Positions 11,280 to 23,605 of a DNA stretch of 64,000 nucleotides are shown here, piece by piece. Every line of letters starts with the position of its first letter. The first letter of the stretch is position 1. A program made the position numbers and the translations under genes. The stretch comes from Symsagittifera roscoffensis (taxonomy: Eukaryota; Xenacoelomorpha; Acoela; Convolutidae): assembly GCF_963678635.1 (NCBI RefSeq), contig NC_087063.1, forward strand, positions 45,984,101-46,048,100. Direction: 5' to 3'. Under the pieces are notes generated by a model. The model made no database searches and was not told the DNA's origin. It was given only the letters and a program-made list of their open reading frames with translations.

Positions 11280-12731
11280 GTTGGAGGACTAATAACGAGT
11301 TTTCTAAGCTATCTCTTTTTTTGCAAATATGGGGAGCTCAAATGAGTTTTTTCTAATTTAGCTTTTCAAGTGTTTTAACCTTTGCTCAACAATGGATCTT
11401 TGCTACGGTAACAACATATCCAAAATTCAATATTTTATTGCAAGTATTTTCTGAGTTATGTATCTTCAAAGTTTGCTAAAAAATTGACAAATTTCGAAAA
11501 CAGTCCATTTTGCTACAATTTTGAGGACCTGTAACTTTTTTCTCTCTTTATATTAATTTTTTAAACTGTGTCATAGTGGAGAACAAAATGTGACTAATCG
11601 TTATCATCAAAATCTTCAGGATATCTCAAGTGGTCTTTGAGTTAGAGGTACTCAAAAAACGCGAAAAAAATCAGTAAAAACTGTAAACTGATTTTGCTGC
11701 AAATTTGAGGACTAACTTTTTTTTCTAAATTATGAATAATGCTCAAACTAAGTCATTCTGTTGTCATGCAGTTGGTTAAGCTTTGACATCAAATTTATGA
11801 TGGTTTTTTTTTAATGAGTTACAGATCCTCAAAAATTGCCAAAAAAAAACGAAAGTTTCGATTTTTAGCAATTTTTGAAAGAGAATTCTGAATCAACCAA
11901 TGCAATTCAGCCGATTTTTTTGATTGATTGTTACTCTACAGTTTTTGAGCATTGTCACCTTTTTTTGTGTTGTTTTAAGTAAAACTCGATGAGTTATCAA
12001 GCTTCAAAAATGCTAAAAATTTCAAAAAATCCATTTTTTGTGCAAGTTTGAGGACCTCTAACTTTTTTTTTGAATTTTTGGTTTTTGATGAAACTTCGTC
12101 ACAGTGTAGACCTGGCTATGGTGAACACTTGATATGAAAATTATTGATATATCTGGAAATCTCTTTTAGTTAAGTGTCCTCAAAAGTGCAAAAAAACGCG
12201 TTTTTTGTGATTTCTAGCTTTTTTGAAGGCCCCTAACTTTTTTTTCAACTGCAAAATCGCCAAACCCATGTAACCAGTTCTTGTTTACACCTTGTTAAAG
12301 ACCTCCACATTTTTTTGAGTCAGTTTACGTTTTTTTTGTCAAGTAATAGGCGATCAAAATTTGCACTGAAAAGCACAATTTTCAGTTGAAACCAAGTTTA
12401 AAGCCAAAAACGTTTTTTTTTTCGCTGACTGAATTCATTTTTTGCTTCGATCTAGGCTTAGCACACTTTGAGTTACCTGTAATGCTGTTTTTTTTGGATA
12501 TCGAAAAAGTTTTATCAAAGTTATGAGCCTTCAAAAATGGCCATAATTTTTTTTTGGCTGAAAGCAGCATAAAACCCAAACTGAACCGCACTGAACTTTC
12601 TAAGAGCTAACTACTGAACACTTTTTAAACTCTATACTATTTTTTTTCAAAGAGTTATGAAGTCTCAAAGTTGAGTCAATAACCAGTTTTTTTATTTTTA
12701 GCTTACTTTTTAGAATACCTATAAAAAATTT

Positions 12732-12800
12732 TCAGCGCTAGATAGCTCAGTGCGGTTTGTTGCATCATAAAGAGCAACAACTAGAGTACCACCCCACAAA
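12732..12800 (+). other. tRNA-like module in satellite (example copy)
   Basis: The segment begins GCGCTAGATAGCTCAGTGCGG, which matches a tRNA D-arm/A-box. It is followed by GTTGC...GCAAC, able to form a 5-bp anticodon-like stem, with a 10-base loop. No convincing B-box (GGTTCRANTCC) follows. Other copies lie near 2200, 7180, 15970, 19310, 19670, 20020 and 21820. A tRNA-derived (SINE-like) ancestry is an inference. Confidence 0.3.
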
Positions 12801-14985
12801 TTTTTGTAAGTTTTCAACAATTTTTCGCAGTCTTATAAAAAAAATTGCGAAAAACCCTATTCTTACTAACCTGTAAATGTGAATTTTCAAGATAAGTAAC
12901 TGAATTTTGAGTGAAATAAGACACGAATGCAATTTTCCAACACGTACTTAACGTTTTGCCCAACAAAGCTCGACCGGAACGAAAAACATTTTGACCAAAA
13001 AAAAAACGAGTTCCATTTTGAGCTTCAGAGAGTCACTAATTTCAATTTTCCGGTATGAAGACGAAATTTTTATGCAAAGATGATGTATACTTTGTAGAAA
13101 GAACTTTTGACGCGCCGAACCATGAACAAAACGGCAAATGATAGAAACATTTTTTCAAAGAGTTATTCACGAAGAAACGTTCCATTTTTCTCTTTTTATA
13201 TTAATTTTTTAAACTGTGTCATAGTGGAGAACAAAATGTGACTAATCGTTATCATCAAAGTCTTCAGGATATCTCAAAAAACGGCAAATGATAGAAACAT
13301 TTTTTCAAAGAGTTATTCACGAAGAAACGTTCCATTTTTCCAGAAAAACGCAATTTTCGACAATAAATCGGCAGATATCATTTTTTGCGGAGGAAATTGG
13401 GCTCATAATTGTATTTTTCAAGTGAGTCCACAGCTAAGTTAACTCAGATTTAAAAAAAATTTGAAAAGGGCTAAAATTTGAAAAGAAAAAATTTAAAAAA
13501 CGAGTAAAAATTGACCAATTTTGAGGCTAATGTACAAGCGTTTGAAAAAGTTTAAAATACATTTTTTGACGAAGACGAATTTTCAATGAAAAGTTTAACC
13601 TTAATCAAAAAAGAATCTACATAGCACCTATCTTATGGATGAAAAATTTTCTCAAATTTCATTCGGGTTTTTAAGATCTGGCTCAATGTATTTGCACTTT
13701 TTTGAAAAAACGCAGTTTTTACTAGTTTTTACTTTATAACTTTTTTTTCACTCGCTAAATTTCCCTAATTTTTTCTTTAAAAAATTAGGCGTGATGTGTT
13801 GCGTTTAGAAAGTATCACTTCACTTTCTGAAACAGGCTGTAAGTATCTAAAAATTTTCTTTTTCTTAAAAAAGAATTGACCCATTTTAGTCATTTTTTTC
13901 AACCTCTGATAGCGATGAAAACTAATTTTTCGGTAAGAAAATGAGCTTTTCTCGAAAATCTATGGAAGAAAAAGCTCTTGTCCTACTTGCGAGTCACTTT
14001 TTAAAAACATTTTGAGATCAAATTTCAAATGCGTTGTTGAGATCTGGCTCCCTGTAGGTGCACTTTTTTGAAAAAACGCAGTTTTTTACTAGTTTTTCCT
14101 TTATAACTTTCTTTTACTCACTAAATTTCTTTAATTCTTTTCTTTGAAAAATTGTGCTTGATGTGTTACGTTTAGGAAATATCACTTCGTTTTCTGAAAA
14201 AGACTGAAACTATTTAAAATTTTCGTTTTTTTTTAAATGACCCATTTTTGGTCATTTTTTTCACTCTCTGATAGCGATAAAAACTAATTTTTCGGTACGA
14301 GTATGAGTTTTTATCGAAACATTAATGAAGAATCCTGTAACAGAAAACTATTTTAAATATTCTTATTATTACTTTTTAAAATGTTGGAGGACTAATAACG
14401 AGCTTTCTTAAGCTATCTGTTTTTTTTTGTAGATTTTTGGGAGCACTAATTTTTTTTTCTTTAATTTTGCTCTTTGAACTTTTGAATCCTTGCTCTTTAA
14501 ACAATTGACCTTTGCTATGGTAACAATATATCAAAAAATCATTAATTTTTTGCAAAAAGTTTCAAGTTATATATCTTCGAATTTTGCCAAAAAATTGACA
14601 CATTTCGAAAAGCGTCCATTTTGCTACAATTTTGAGGACCTGTAACTTTTTTCTCTTTTTATATTAATTTTTTAAACTGTGTCATAGTGGAGAACAAATT
14701 GTGACTAATCGTTATCATCAAAATCTTTAGGATATCTCAAGTGGTCTTTGAGTTAGAGGTCCTCAAAAAACGCGAAAAAAAATCAGTAAAAACTGTTAAC
14801 TGATTTTGCTGCAAATTTGAGGACCTCTTACTTTTTTTTCTTATTTATGAATAATGCTCAAACTTAGTCATTACTCAAACTTCAGGATTTTGCTGCAAAT
14901 TTGAGGACCTCTTGTTTTCTAATTTATGAATAATGCTCAAACTTAGTCATTACTCAAACTTCAGGATATCTCAAGTAGTCTTTGA

Positions 14986-15064
14986 GTTAGAGGTCCTCAA
15001 AAAACGCGAAAAAAATCAGTTAAAACTGTAAACTGATTTTGCTGCAAATTTGAGGACCTCTAAC
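14986..15064. repeat. 17-bp perfect inverted repeat in satellite
   Basis: Left arm GTTAGAGGTCCTCAAA and right arm TTTGAGGACCTCTAAC are exact reverse complements; one more base pair matches outside them. They flank a ~47-bp AT-rich loop. The DNA or its RNA could fold into a hairpin. Confidence 0.8.
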
Positions 15065-18000
15065 TTTTTTCTCATTAATGAATAATGCTCAAACTTAGTC
15101 ATTCTATTTTCATGCAGTTGGTTAAGCTTTGACATCAAAATTATTTCAGCCGATTTTTTTTGATTGATTATTACTCGACAGTTTTTGAGCATTGTCACCT
15201 TTTTTTTGTGTTGTTTTAAGTAAAACTCGATGAGTTATCAAGCTTCAAAAATGCTAAAAATTTCAAAAAATCTATTTTTTGTGCAAGTTTGAGGACCTCT
15301 AACTTTTTTTTGAGTTTTTGGTTTTTGATGAAACTTCGTCACAGTGTAGACCTGGCTATGGTGAACACTTGATATGAAAATTATTGATATATCTGGAAAT
15401 CTCTTTTAGTTAAGTGTCCTCAAAAAGTGCAAAAAAACGCGTTTTTGTGATTTCTAGCTTTTTTTGAAGGCCCCTAACATTTTTTTCAACAGCAAAATCG
15501 CCAAACCCATGTAACCAGTTCTTATTTACACCTTGTTAAAGACCTCCACATTTTTTGAGTCAGTTTACGTTTTTTTTGTCAAGTAATAGGCGATCAAAAT
15601 TTGCACTGAAAAGCACAATTTTCAGTTGAAACCAAGTTTAAAGCCAATAACGTTTTTTTCGCTGACTGAATTCATTTTTTGCTTCGATCTAGGCTTAGCA
15701 CACTTTGCGTTACCTGTAATGCTGTTTTTTTTGGATATCGAAAAAGTTTTATCAAAGTTATGAGCCTTCAAAAATGGCCATAATTTTTTTTTGGCTGAAA
15801 GCAGCATAAAACCCAAACTGAACCGCACTGAACTTTCTAAGAGCTAACTACTGAACACTTTTTAAACTCTATACTATTTTTTTTCAAAGAGTTATGAAGT
15901 CTCAAAGTTGAGTCAATAACCAGTTTTTTTATTTTTAGCTTACTTTTTAGAATACCTATAAAAAATTTTCAGCGCTAGATAGCTCAGTGCGGTTTGTTGC
16001 ATCACAAAGAGCAACAACTAGAGTACCACCCCACAAATTTTTGTAAGTTTTCAACAATTTTTCGCAGTCTTATAAAAAAAATTGCGAAAAACCCTATTTT
16101 TACTAACCTGTAAATGTGAATTTTCAAGATAAGTAACTGAATTTTGAGTGAAATAAGACACGAATGCAATTTTCCAACACGTACTTAACGTTTTGCCCAA
16201 CAAAGCTTGACCGGAACGAAAAACATTTTGACCAAAAAAAACCACCTCTGAGTTCCATTTTGAGCTTCAGAGAGTCACTAATTTCAATTTTCCGGTATGA
16301 AGACGAAATTTTTATGCAAAGATGATGTATACTTTGTAGAAAGAACTTTTGACGCGCCGAACCATGAACAAACAGGCAAATGATAGAAACATTTTTTCAA
16401 AGAATTATTCACGAAGAAACGTTCCATTTTTCTCTTTTTATATTAATTTTTTAAACTGTCATAGTGGAGAACAAAATGTGACTAATCGTGATCATCAAAG
16501 TCTTCAGGATATCTCAATAAATGAGATATCGCAAAAAACGGCAAATGATAGAAACATTTTTTAAAGAGTTATTCACGAAGAAACGTTCCATTTTTCCAGA
16601 AAAACGCAATTTTCGACAATTAATCGGCAGATATCATTTTTTGCGGAGGAAATTGGGCTCATAATTGTTTTTTTCAAGTCAGTCCACAGCTAAGTTAACT
16701 CGGATTAAAAAAACATTTGAAAAGGTCTAAAATTTGAAAAGAAAAAATTAAAAAAACGAGTAAAAATTGACCAATTTTGAGGCTAATGTACAAGCATTTG
16801 AAAAAGTTTAAAATACATTTTTTGACGTGAAGACGAATTTTTAATGAAAAGTTTAACCTTAATCAAAAAAGAATCTACATAGCACCTATCTTATGGATTA
16901 AAAATTTTCTCAAATTTCATTTGGGTTTTTAATATCTGGCTCAATGTATTTGCACTTTTTGAAAAAACGCAGTTTTTTACTAGTTTTTACTTTATAATTT
17001 TTTTTCACTCGCTAAATTTCCCTAGTTTTTTCTTTAAAAAATTAGGCTTGATGTGTTTTGTTTAGAAAGTATCACCTCACTTTCTGAAACCGACTGTAAT
17101 TATCTAAAAATTTTCTTTTACTTTAAAAACAATTGACCCATTTTAGTCATTTTTTTCAACCTCTGATAGCGATGAAAACTAATTTTTCGGTAAGAAAATG
17201 AGCTTTTCTCGAAAATCTATGGAAGAATCAGCTCTTGTCCTACTTGCGAGTCACTTTTTAAAAACATTATGAGATCAAATTTCAAATGCGTTGTTGAGAT
17301 CTGGCTCCCTGTAGGTGCACTTTTTTGAAAAAACGCTGTTTTTTACTAGTTTTTCCTTTATAACTTTTTTTACTCGCTAAATTTCTTTAATTCTTTTCTT
17401 TGAAAAATTGCGCTTGATGTGTTACGTTTAGGGAATATCACTTCGTTTTCTGAAAAAGACTGAAACTATTTAAAATTTTCGTTTTTTTTTTAAATGACCC
17501 ATTTTTGGTCATTTTTTTCACTCTCTGATAGCGATAAAAACTAATTTTTCGGTACGAGTGTGAGTTTTTATCGAAACATTAATGAAGAATCCTGTAACAG
17601 AAAACTATTTTAAATATTCTTATTATTACTTTTTTAAATGTTGGAGGACTAATAACGAGCTTTCTTAAGCTATCTGTTTTTTTTTGTAAATTTTTGAGAG
17701 CACTTATTTTTTTTTCTTTAATTTTGCTCTTTAAACTTTTGAATCCTTGCTCTTTAAACAATTGACCTTTGCTATGGTAACAATATATCAAAAAATCATT
17801 AATTTTTTGCAAAAAGTTTCAAGTTATATATCTTCAAATTTTGCCAAAAAATTGACACATTTCGAAAAACGTCCATTTTGCTACAATTTTGAGGACCTGT
17901 AACTTTTTTCTCTTTTTATATTAATTTTTTAAACTGTGTCATAGTGGAGAACAAAATGTGACTAATCGTTATCATCAAAATCTTTAGGATATCTCAAGTG

Positions 18001-18245
18001 GTCTTTGAGTTAGAGGTCCTCAAAAAACGCGAAAAAAATCAGTAAAAACTGTAAACTGATTTTGCTGCAAATTTGAGGACCTCTTACTTTTTTTTCTTAT
18101 TTATGAATAATGCTCAAACTTAGTCATTACTCAAACTTCAGGATTTTGCTGCAAATTTGAGGACCTCTAACTTTTTTCCTAATTTATGAATAATGCTCAA
18201 ACTTAGTCATTACTCAAACTTCAGGATATCTCAAGTAGTCTTTGA

Positions 18246-18324
18246 GTTAGAGGTCCTCAAAAAACGCGAAAAGAATCAGTAAAAACTGTAAACTGATTTT
18301 GCTGCAAATTTGAGGACCTCTAAC
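18246..18324. repeat. 17-bp perfect inverted repeat in satellite
   Basis: Same arms and spacing as 14986-15064, in the next satellite unit. Confidence 0.8.
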
Positions 18325-19325
18325 TTTTTTTCTAATTAATGAATAATGCTCAAACTTAGTCATTCTGTTGTCATGCAGTTGGTTAAGCTTTGACATCAAA
18401 ATTATGATGGTTTTTTTTAATGAGAAACAGATCCTCAAAAATTGCCCAAAAAAACGAAATTTTCGATTTTTAGCAATTTTTGAAAGAGAATTCTGAATCA
18501 ACCAATGCAATTCAGCCGTTTTTTTTATTGATTGTTACTCTAGTTTTTGAGCATTGTCACTTTTTTTGTGTTGTTTAAAGTAAAACTCGATGAGTTATCA
18601 AGCTTCAAAAATGCTAAAAATTTCAAAAAATCCATTTTTTGTGCAATTTTGAGGACCTCTAACTTTTTTTTGAATTTTTGGTTTTTGATGAAACTTCGTC
18701 ACAGTGTAGACCTGGCTATGGTGAACACTTGATATGAAAATTATTGATATATCTGGAAATCTCTTTTAGTTAAGTGTCCTCAAAAAGTGCAAAAAAACGC
18801 GTTTTTTGTGATTTCTAGCTTTTTTGAAGGCCCCTAACTTTTTTTTCAACAGCAAAATCGCCAAACCCATGTAACCAGTTCTTATTTACACCTTGTTAAA
18901 GACCTCCACATTTTTTTGAGTCAGTTTACGTTTTTTTTGTCAAGTAATAGGCGATCAAAATTTGCACTAAAAAGCACAGTTTTCAGTTGAAACCAAGTTT
19001 AAAGCCAATAACGTTTTTTTTGCTGGCGATCTAGGCTTAGCACACTTTGAGCTACCTGTAATGCTGTTTTTTTGGATATCGAAAAAGTTTTATCAAAGTT
19101 ATGAGCCTTCAAAAATGGCCATAATTTTTTATGGCTGAAAGCAGCATAAAACCCAAACTGAACCGCACTGAACTTTCTAAGAGCTAACTACTGAACACTT
19201 TTTAAGCTCTATACTATTTTTTTTCAAAGAGTTATGAAGTCTCAAAGTTGAGTCAATAACCAGTTTTTTTATTTTTAGCTTACTTTTTAAAATACCTATA
19301 AAAATTTTTCAGCGCTAGATAGCTC

Positions 19326-20370
19326 AGTGCGGTTTGTTGCATCATAAAGAGCAACAACTAGAGTACCACCCCACAAATTTTTGTAAGTTTTCAACAATTA
19401 TCGCAGTCTTATAAAAAAAATTGCGAAAAACCCTATTTTTACTAACCTGTAAATGTGAATTTTCAAGATAAGTAACTGAATTTTGAGTGAAATAAGACAC
19501 GAATGCAATTTTCCAACACGTTCTTAACGTTTTGCCCAACAAAGCTACACCGGAACGAAAAAAATTTTGACCAAAAAAAAACCACCTGAGTTCCATTTTG
19601 AGCTTCAGAGAGTCAATAATTTCAATTTTCCGGCATGAAGACGAAATTTTTATGCAAAGATGGTCAATGCGGTTTGTTGCATCATAAAGAGCAACAACTA
19701 TAGTACCACCCCACAAATTTTTGTAAGTTTTCAACAATTTTTCGCAGTTTCATATAAAAAATTGCGAAAAACCCTATTTTTACTAACCTGTAAATGTGAA
19801 TTTTCAAGATAAGTAACTGAATTTTGAGTGAAATAAGACACGAATGCAATTCTCCAACAAGTACTTAACGTTTAACCCAACAAAGCTCGACCGGAACGAA
19901 AAAAAATTTTGACCAAAAAAAAACCACCTCTGAGTTCCATTTTTGAGCTTCAGAGAGTCACTAATTTCAATTTTCCGGCATGAAGACGAAATTTTTATGC
20001 AAAGATGGTCAGTGCGGTTTGTTGCATCATAAAGAGCAACAACTAGAGTACCACCCCACAAATTTTTGTAAGTTTTCAACAATTTTTCGCAGTCTTATAA
20101 AAAAAATTGCGAAAAACCCTATTCTTACTAACCTGTAAATGTGAATTTTCAAGATAAGTAACTGAATTTTGAGTGAAATAAGACACGAATGCAATTTTCC
20201 AACAAGTACTTAACGTTTTACCCAACAAAGCTCGACCGGAACGAAAAAAAATTTTGACCAAAAAAACCACCTCTGAGTTCCATTTTTGAGCTTCAGAGAG
20301 TCACTAATTTCAATTTTCCGGCATGAAGACGAAGTTTTTATGCAAAGATGATGTATACTTTGTAGAAAGA
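19326..20370. repeat. ~345-bp local tandem triplication
   Basis: The block starting at the GTGCGGTTTGTTGCATCATA word (19329, 19673 and 20022) is repeated three times, with spacings of about 345 and 350 bp. Elsewhere in the array it is single-copy. Monomers differ by a few substitutions, so the expansion is local and fairly recent. Confidence 0.85.
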
Positions 20371-20790
20371 ACTTTTGACGCGCCGAACCATGAAAAAAAA
20401 CAGCAAATGATAGAAACATTTTTTCAAAGAGTTATTCACGAAGAAACGTTCCGTTTTTCTCTTTTTATATTAATTTTTTAAACTGTCATAGTGGAGAACA
20501 AAATGTGACTAATCGTTTTCATCAAAATCTTTAGGATATCTCAAGTGGTCTTTGAGTTAGAGGTCCTCAAAAAACGCGAAAAAAATCAGTAAAAACTGTA
20601 AATTGATTTTGCTGCAAATTTGAGAACCCTAACTTTTTTTCTAATTTATGAATAATGCTCAAACTTAGTCATTACTCAAACTTCAGGATTTTGCTGCAAA
20701 TTTGAGGACCTCTAACTTTTTTTCTAATTTATGAATAATGCTCAAACTTAGTCATTACTCAAACTTCAGGATATCTCAAGTAGTCTTTGA

Positions 20791-20869
20791 GTTAGAGGTC
20801 CTCAAAAAACGCGAAAAAAATCAGTTAAAACTGTAAACTGATTTTGCTGCAAATTTGAGGACCTCTAAC
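20791..20869. repeat. 17-bp perfect inverted repeat in satellite
   Basis: Third perfect copy of the GTTAGAGGTCCTCAAA hairpin. Imperfect versions occur near 14752, 18008 and 20559. Confidence 0.8.
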
Positions 20870-23517
20870 TTTTTTTCTCATTAATGAATAATGCTCAAAC
20901 TTAGTCATTCTATTTTCATGCAGTTGGTTAAGCTTTGACATCAAAATTATTTCAGCCGATTTTTTTTTGATTGATTATAACTCTACAATTTATGAGCATT
21001 GTCACCTTTTTTGTGTTGTTTTAAGTAAAACTCGATGAGTTATCAAGCTTCAAAAATGCTAAAAATTTCAAAAAATCAATTTTTTGTGCAAGTTTGAGGA
21101 CCTCTAACTTTTTTTTGAATTTTTGGTTTTTGATGAAACTTCGTCACAGTGTAGACCTGGCTATGGTGAACACTTGATATGAAAATTATTGATATATCTG
21201 GAAATCTCTTTTAATTAAGTGTCCTCAAAAGTGCAAAAAAACGCGTTTTCTGTGATTTCTAGCTTTTTTGAAGGCCCCTAACTTTTTTTTCAACTGCAAA
21301 ATCGCCAAACCCATGTAACCAGTTCTTATTTACACCATGTGAAAGACCTCCACATTTTTTTGAGTCAGTTCACGTTTTTTTTGTCAAGTAATAGGCGATC
21401 AAAATTTGCACTAAAAAGCACAATTTTCAGTTGAAACCAAGTTTAAAGCCAATAACTTTTTTTTCGCTGACTGAAATCATTTTTTTTTCTTCGATCTAGG
21501 CTTAGCACACTTTGAGTTTCCTGTAATGCTGTTTTTTTTGGATATCGAACAAGTTTTATCAAAGTTATGAGCCTTCAAAAATGGCCAAAAAACGCTTTTT
21601 TTGTGATTTTTGGAATTTTTGAAAGCCCATAACTTTTTTGACTGAAAGCAGCATAAAACCCAAACTGAACCGCACTGAACTTTCTAAGAGCTAACTACTG
21701 AACACTTTTTAAACTCTATACTATTTTTTTTCAAAGAGTTATGAAGTCTCAAAGTTGAGTCATTAACCAGTTTTTTATTTTAGCTTACTTTTTAGAATAC
21801 CTATAAAAAATTTTCAGCGCTAGATAGCTCAGTGCGGTTTGTTGCATCATAAAGAGCAACAACTAGAGTACCACCCCACATATTTTTGTAAGTTTTCAAC
21901 AATTTTTCGCAGTCTTATAAAAAAAATTGCGAAAAACCCTATTTTTACTAGCCTGTAAATGTGAATTTTCAAGATAAGTAACTGAATTTTGAGTGAAATA
22001 AGACACGAATGCAATTTTTCAACACGTACTTAACGTTTTGCCCAACAAAGCTCGACCGGAACGAAAAAAATTTTGACCAAAAAAAACCACCTCTGAGTTC
22101 CATTTTGAGCTTCAGAGAGTCACTAATTTCAATTTTCCGGCATGAAGACGAAATTTTGATGCAAAGATGATGTATACTTTGTAGAAAGAACTTTAGACGC
22201 GCCGAACCATGAAAAAAACGGCAAATGATAGAAACATTTTTTCAAAGAGTTATTCACGAAGAAACGTTCCATTTTTCTCTTTTTATATTAATTTTTTAAA
22301 CTGTGTCATAGTGGAGAACAAAATGTGACTAATCGGTATCATCAAAATCTTCAGGATATCTCAAAAAATGAGATTTCTCAAAAAAACGGCAAATGATAGA
22401 AACATTTTTTCAAAGAGTTATTCACGAAGAAACGTTCCATTTTTCCAGAAAAACGCAATTTTCGACCATAAATCGGCAGATATCATTTTTTTTGCGGAGG
22501 AAATTGGGCTCATAATTGTTTTTTTTAAGTCAGTCCACAGCTAAGTTAACTCAGATTTAAAAAAAATTTGAAAATGTCTAAAGTTTGAAAAGAAAAAATT
22601 TAAAAAAAATTGGAGTAAAAATTGACCAATTTTGAGGCTAATGTACAAGCATTTGAAAAAGTTTAAAATACATTTTTGACGTGAAGACGAATTTTTAATG
22701 AAAAGTTTAACCTTAATCAAAAAAGAATCTACATAGCACCTATCTTATGGATTAAAAATTTTCTCAAATTTCATTTGGGTTTTTAATATCTGGCTCAATG
22801 TATTTGCACTTTTTGAAAAAACGCAGTTTTTTACTAGTTTTTACTTTATAATTTTTTTTCACTCGCTAAATTTCCCTAGTTTTTTCTTTAAAAAATTAGG
22901 CTTGATGTGTTTTGTTTAGAAAGTATCACCTCACTTTCTGAAACCGACTGTAATTATCTAAAAATTTTCTGTTACTTTAAAAACAATTGACCCATTTTAG
23001 TCATTTTTTTCAACCTCTGATAGCGATGAAAACTAATTTTTCGGTAAGAAAATGAGCTTTTCTCGAAACTCTATGGAAGAATCAGCTCTTGTCCTACTTG
23101 CGAGTCACTTTTTAAAAACATTATGAGATCAAATTTCAAATGCGTTGTTGAGATCTGGCTCCCTGTAGGTGCACTTTTTTGAAAAAACGCTGTTTTTTAC
23201 TAGTTTTTCCTTTATAACTTTTTTTACTCGCTAAATTTCTTTAATTCTTTTCTTTGAAAAATTGGGCTTGATGTGTTACGTTTAGGAAATATCACTTCGT
23301 TTTCTGAAAAAGACTGAAACTATTAAAAAATTTCGTTTTTTTTTAATTGACCCATTTTTGGTCATTTTTTTCACTCTCTGATAGCGATAAAAACTAAATT
23401 TTCGAGACGAATATGAGTTTTTATCGAAACATTAATCAAGAATCCTGTAACAGAAAACTATTTTAAATGTTCTTATTATTACTTTTTTGCATGTTGGAGG
23501 ACTAATAACGAGCTTTC

Positions 23518-23605
23518 TATATATATATTCGCCTTGGGCTAACGGAAAAGTGAAGTAACAAAAAAAACATTTAACCCAGTACTTTCCACAAGGCGAATAT
23601 ATAGT
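23518..23605. repeat. 16-bp inverted repeat at the edge of the Gypsy fragment
   Basis: CTATATATTCGCCTTG and CAAGGCGAATATATAG face each other across ~50 bp, next to the end of the satellite array. The right arm is part of the integrase coding sequence. The structure probably records an inversion or foldback event at the element's break. Confidence 0.65.

Larger units (their letters stand above)
1..13700. repeat. Large tandem segmental duplication, three copies
   Basis: The same start word (GTCTTTTCTTTCTTTCCC) occurs at 1, 5694 and 10573, giving periods of 5693 and 4879 bp. Gene order within a unit is coding fragment, satellite, SET pseudogene, spacer, minisatellite, spacer. Copy III has no SET insertion and runs on into the satellite array. 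The length difference between copies I and II comes from a ~690-bp satellite deletion in II and from different satellite/SET junctions. Confidence 0.85.
11295..23505. repeat. Long AT-rich satellite array, ~3.25-kb units
   Basis: Landmarks repeat at 11295, 14395, 17650 and 23505 (TAATAACGAG...TTTCTAAGC), giving spacings of about 3.1, 3.26 and 5.86 kb. Within a unit, blocks of 150-600 bp recur with degenerate 'GAGGACCTCTAAC', 'TCAAAAATGC' and 'AAAACGC' words. Units differ by block gains and losses, as expected from unequal exchange. No genes are visible; reading frames inside are short and not conserved in phase. Confidence 0.85.

Noticed and set aside
2275..20419. Repeated frames ending ...SHLQVSKNRVFRNFFYKTAKNC
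   Set aside because: They occur in every satellite copy but start at different places and in altered frames. They follow the repeat, not selection on protein.
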